Below, in pieces: positions 7,846 to 10,165 of a stretch of DNA of 10,165 nucleotides (the first letter of the stretch is position 1; every line of letters begins with the position of its first letter). The notes under the pieces are model-generated. The model saw only the letters and a list, made by a program, of their open reading frames with translations, was not told the origin of the DNA and did not search any database. The stretch spans positions 1 through 10,165 of the forward strand of contig JADKAA010000022.1 of NCBI GenBank assembly GCA_016715465.1. The letters are read 5' to 3'. This DNA is from Saprospiraceae bacterium (GTDB lineage Bacteria; Bacteroidota; Bacteroidia; Chitinophagales; Saprospiraceae). Position numbers and translations under genes: made by a program.

Positions 7846-9505
7846 ATGACACAACAAAATGCGGTATTCCGGGTAAATATGTTTAGGAGCAAAAAGTGCT
7901 GTCGGTGATCCTCGTCGAAAATGGGAAGACAGGGTTTTTGTTGGCGAAATTAAACGCACGAACGATGACCTCGTTAATTGTTGGCATCGTCGCAGATGGC
8001 GTTGGTAGCGCAGATTTTGGGGCGCGTGGCGCCCAGCTGGTTATTGATACCGTTTTGAAAAGGCTGGAGAAGAGTGAAGGAAATGATATTCCTGCAGTGA
8101 TCGAATTAGCGATTCAAGCTGCCAATATTGCGGTTTTTAGAGATAATCAGAAGAATGATGGTGATGGATTAACCACCCTTGTCGTATGCGTAATCTTTAA
8201 TGAGCGCTGTTATGTGGGTAATGTTGGTGATAGCCGTGCTTATTGGTTGCAAGCCAATCCTAACAAGACGGGTAAGGTTCTGCAGCTCACCCGTGACCAT
8301 AGCTATTTTAATATCTATGGTGGTGATCCAAACAGTCAAGAAGCCGGTATATTAGTCAATGCTATCGGAAAAAAAGAGCAGGTTCAAGTGGATTGCGGCT
8401 TTTACCTGAAAGGTGACGATTTTAATCAAGCGTACCAGTTAGGGTTGAAGGGCTGCCGCTTAAGCAGGGGGATACAGTATTATTATGCTCAGATGGCTTG
8501 CTTAAGAGTAGTCCGTTTGGGAATCCTTACATACAGCCTAAAGAAATGCTTGACGCATGTCAGACTGAATCTGAATCTGATATGGCGGCTATAAAAATGG
8601 TAAGTCGAGCTGAAGGTCGAAGGCCGGATGATAACGTATCTGCTGTAACAATTCAATACCTCTCTCCGGAACTTATCAAAGAGATTAAAGCACGGTCGGA
8701 ACAGTCAAAAAAGATACGCCAGCTTGTTCGTGTGGGGCTGGGAGTGTTGACCCTGCTTGTATTAATATTAATAGGTTCATTAAGTTTTAAAGTTATCTCT
8801 TATGCGAACGCACCGACGGCAACCCCTATCTTCATTACCAATACACCGATGCCCCTCTCCAACAATTACTCCGACAGTTGTTCCTGGCGAAGCATCAGTT
8901 CATGAGGTCAGTGGGGTTCTGCAAACTTAATGAAAGGCCAGCAAATTAAGCCGGGAACGGAGATTTCCACCGGTAATTCAGGTGTGCGAATTGTTGTTGG
9001 TGAGATCGGTGGAAATGGCGTTATGTATTGGTTTGGTGTCAACAGCACGGGTACTATTAATTTTGATTCTACGATGATGAAACCAGTTTTAAAAAGCGGC
9101 GCACTTTACATAGAACCGGGTAGCGGTGGTGCTGAAGTGCATTTTACTCAACCGGACATTGTTGCAACAGTAAGCGGCAGTAGAATGATCGTTGAGCTGA
9201 AAGGAAATGAAATTCTGGTTTATTGTTTTGAAGGGAAATGTGGGCTACAAGTCGGACTGGATGCGAAAATCATTCCCGTTATGAATTTTATTTCTTACGA
9301 TATAGTGACAAAGCAGTGGACGCCTTCCAGTGGCGCAAGCGAAATGAGCTATGATCAACAATGGAGTTGGAATGTGAGCTGCGGCTATTGCATGGCTGCA
9401 GTTGTTCCTTCTCCTACACCTACGATCACTCCTGTCAGGCTTCAATCAGGAGAACCAACCAAAAAGCCACAAAATAATGACGTAAATCCGGGTGGAACAC
9501 CCTGA
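7846..9505 (+). CDS. PP2C-type Ser/Thr phosphatase with transmembrane helix and extracytoplasmic FecR-like domain (frameshifted)
   Basis: Removes phosphate from Ser/Thr, opposing the kinase just upstream. Metal-binding motifs of the PPM/PP2C family are present: WEDR (Asp28), VADGVG (Asp50-Gly51), GDSRAYW (Asp128), LLCSDGL (Asp216) and RPDDNVSAV (Asp262). A cluster of basic residues precedes one transmembrane helix at about 297-318 (VGLGVLTLLVLILIGSLSF). Then comes a Thr/Pro linker and a FecR-like beta domain at about 350-470: MKGQQIKPGTEISTGNSG, an internal LKSGALYIEPG, DIVATVSGS, and VYCFEGKCGL. A second SPTPT tail follows. Frames join near 7885 and 7973 (one extra base each), 8430 (one missing), 8854 (one extra C) and 8915 (one missing G), giving ~552 residues. 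Longest intact fragments: 7896-8594, 8498-8905 and 8930-9505. Catalysis is cytoplasmic and the FecR part lies outside, so this is a plausible envelope sensor. Confidence 0.87.
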
Positions 9506-9513
9506 GGAAGCTA

Positions 9514-10165
9514 ATGCCGCTTTCGGATAATCGAAAAGCATTTTATATTGTTGTCGTCTTTTTTGTAATTTATCTGTTGAGTTTTAATGGCATTCCCATT
9601 TCAGATGATGAGCAGCTATTTGCCATAACTGCTCGAAATATAGCAGTGTTAAAACATTTTGATGCCGAACCCCTTTATGGTGATATTCGGATATTGGGAC
9701 AGTATCGTGTTGAGCCACTGCATCCTTTTCTGGCTTCGCTTTGGTATGTTCCGTTGAAATGGCTTTACAACAATGGTTTGCAATCTTTCTTTCTTCTTTC
9801 TATTGTTTATCTGAGTGTTTCTGCCGGTCTGTTATTTTTCCTGATTAAACACTTTAGGTATTCGAGTGAATTGGCGATTGAAGTGGTGTTTTGGTGCGGT
9901 CTTTCAACGGTAATCTGGCCTTATTCCAAAACATTTTTTCGAGAGCCCTTGCTCCTAATGTTAGTATTGGCAAGCTGGTTGTTTTTGAAAAATTTTTAAG
10001 AACGGCGATACGAAAACTTTACCTAATTCTGTTCTTAATCATAGTCTTTTCCTTGTTCTTTACCAAAATGATTTATGGTTCGGTTTTTTTGCTTATCTCG
10101 TTATGGCTTATCAGAAGATGGGCGGGAGTGACAGGAATGAAAAAAAGGCTGCCATATTTATTCTT
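9514..10165 (+). CDS. Polytopic membrane protein, glycosyltransferase-39/RgtA-like, partial (frameshifted)
   Basis: The start at 9514 is set by GAGGAAG, which overlaps the stop of the phosphatase gene and sits 3-4 bases upstream, so translation is probably coupled. The protein opens with a transmembrane helix (FYIVVVFFVIYLLSF), then SDDEQLFAITAR in the first outside loop. The Asp-Asp-Glu is the typical acidic motif of PMT/ArnT/RgtA-like GT-C glycosyltransferases. More hydrophobic helices follow, and WPYSKTFFREPL is a motif I associate with Chloroflexota members of this group. Such enzymes move sugars from polyprenyl-phosphate carriers to acceptors outside the membrane. The frame closes at 9999. 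Restoring one base in the A/T run near 9990 continues it as WLFFEKFLRTAIRKL and keeps it open to the window edge. Its function is probably unrelated to the signalling genes even if co-transcribed. Confidence 0.7.

Noticed and set aside
1..10165. CRISPR array, tRNA, rRNA, insertion sequence or phage attachment sites
   Set aside because: I saw no regularly spaced repeats, tRNA-like cloverleaf, transposase motif or paired inverted repeats flanking a gene.

Overview
The window reads like a fragment of a Chloroflexota genome, most plausibly Anaerolineae. Three things suggest this: threonine/proline linkers (TPTxTP-type) next to membrane segments, a DDEQ-type polytopic glycosyltransferase-like protein, and WXG100-type proteins lying beside FHA, VWA, Ser/Thr kinase and PP2C genes. 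The assignment rests on protein style only; no marker gene is present. Every gene I can support is on the + strand.

The main caveat is that nearly every gene is broken by single-base indels. I count about 23 places where a conserved domain continues in another frame, mostly at or near short homopolymers. Most look like one missing base and a few like one extra base. No gene drifts in conserved residues, so I read this as uncorrected long-read or assembly error rather than pseudogenisation. Gene spans below are the reconstructed full-length genes; the evidence fields give the apparent break points.

Left part (2-3957), a putative type VII (ESX/WXG100-like) secreted-protein locus. It holds the glycine-rich C-terminus of an unidentified protein (2-601), a WXG100-DUF6973-like protein (675-1581), a small lipoprotein one base downstream that could be its immunity protein (1583-2081), a second WXG100 protein fused to a C39-like cysteine peptidase (2104-3242), and a ~236-residue protein resembling EspG-type ESX chaperones (3246-3957). 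The two WXG proteins share a nearly duplicated 81-residue N-terminal module and have unrelated C-terminal domains, which is the layout of polymorphic effectors.

Middle part: a ~240 bp gap with a good sigma-70-like promoter (3958-4196). Right part (4197-9505), a phosphothreonine signalling set. It comprises an FHA protein (4197-4951), a VWA-transmembrane-FHA protein (about 4952-6907), a soluble eukaryotic-like Ser/Thr kinase with a DFA in place of DFG (6920-7832), and a PP2C phosphatase carrying a transmembrane helix and an extracytoplasmic FecR-like domain (7846-9505). The kinase would phosphorylate threonines that the FHA domains read and the phosphatase would erase them, with the VWA and FecR parts sensing outside the membrane. 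By analogy with PpkA/PppA/Fha control of type VI secretion, this module may control the neighbouring secretion locus; that link is inference. The window ends in a partial polytopic glycosyltransferase-like gene (9514 to the edge).
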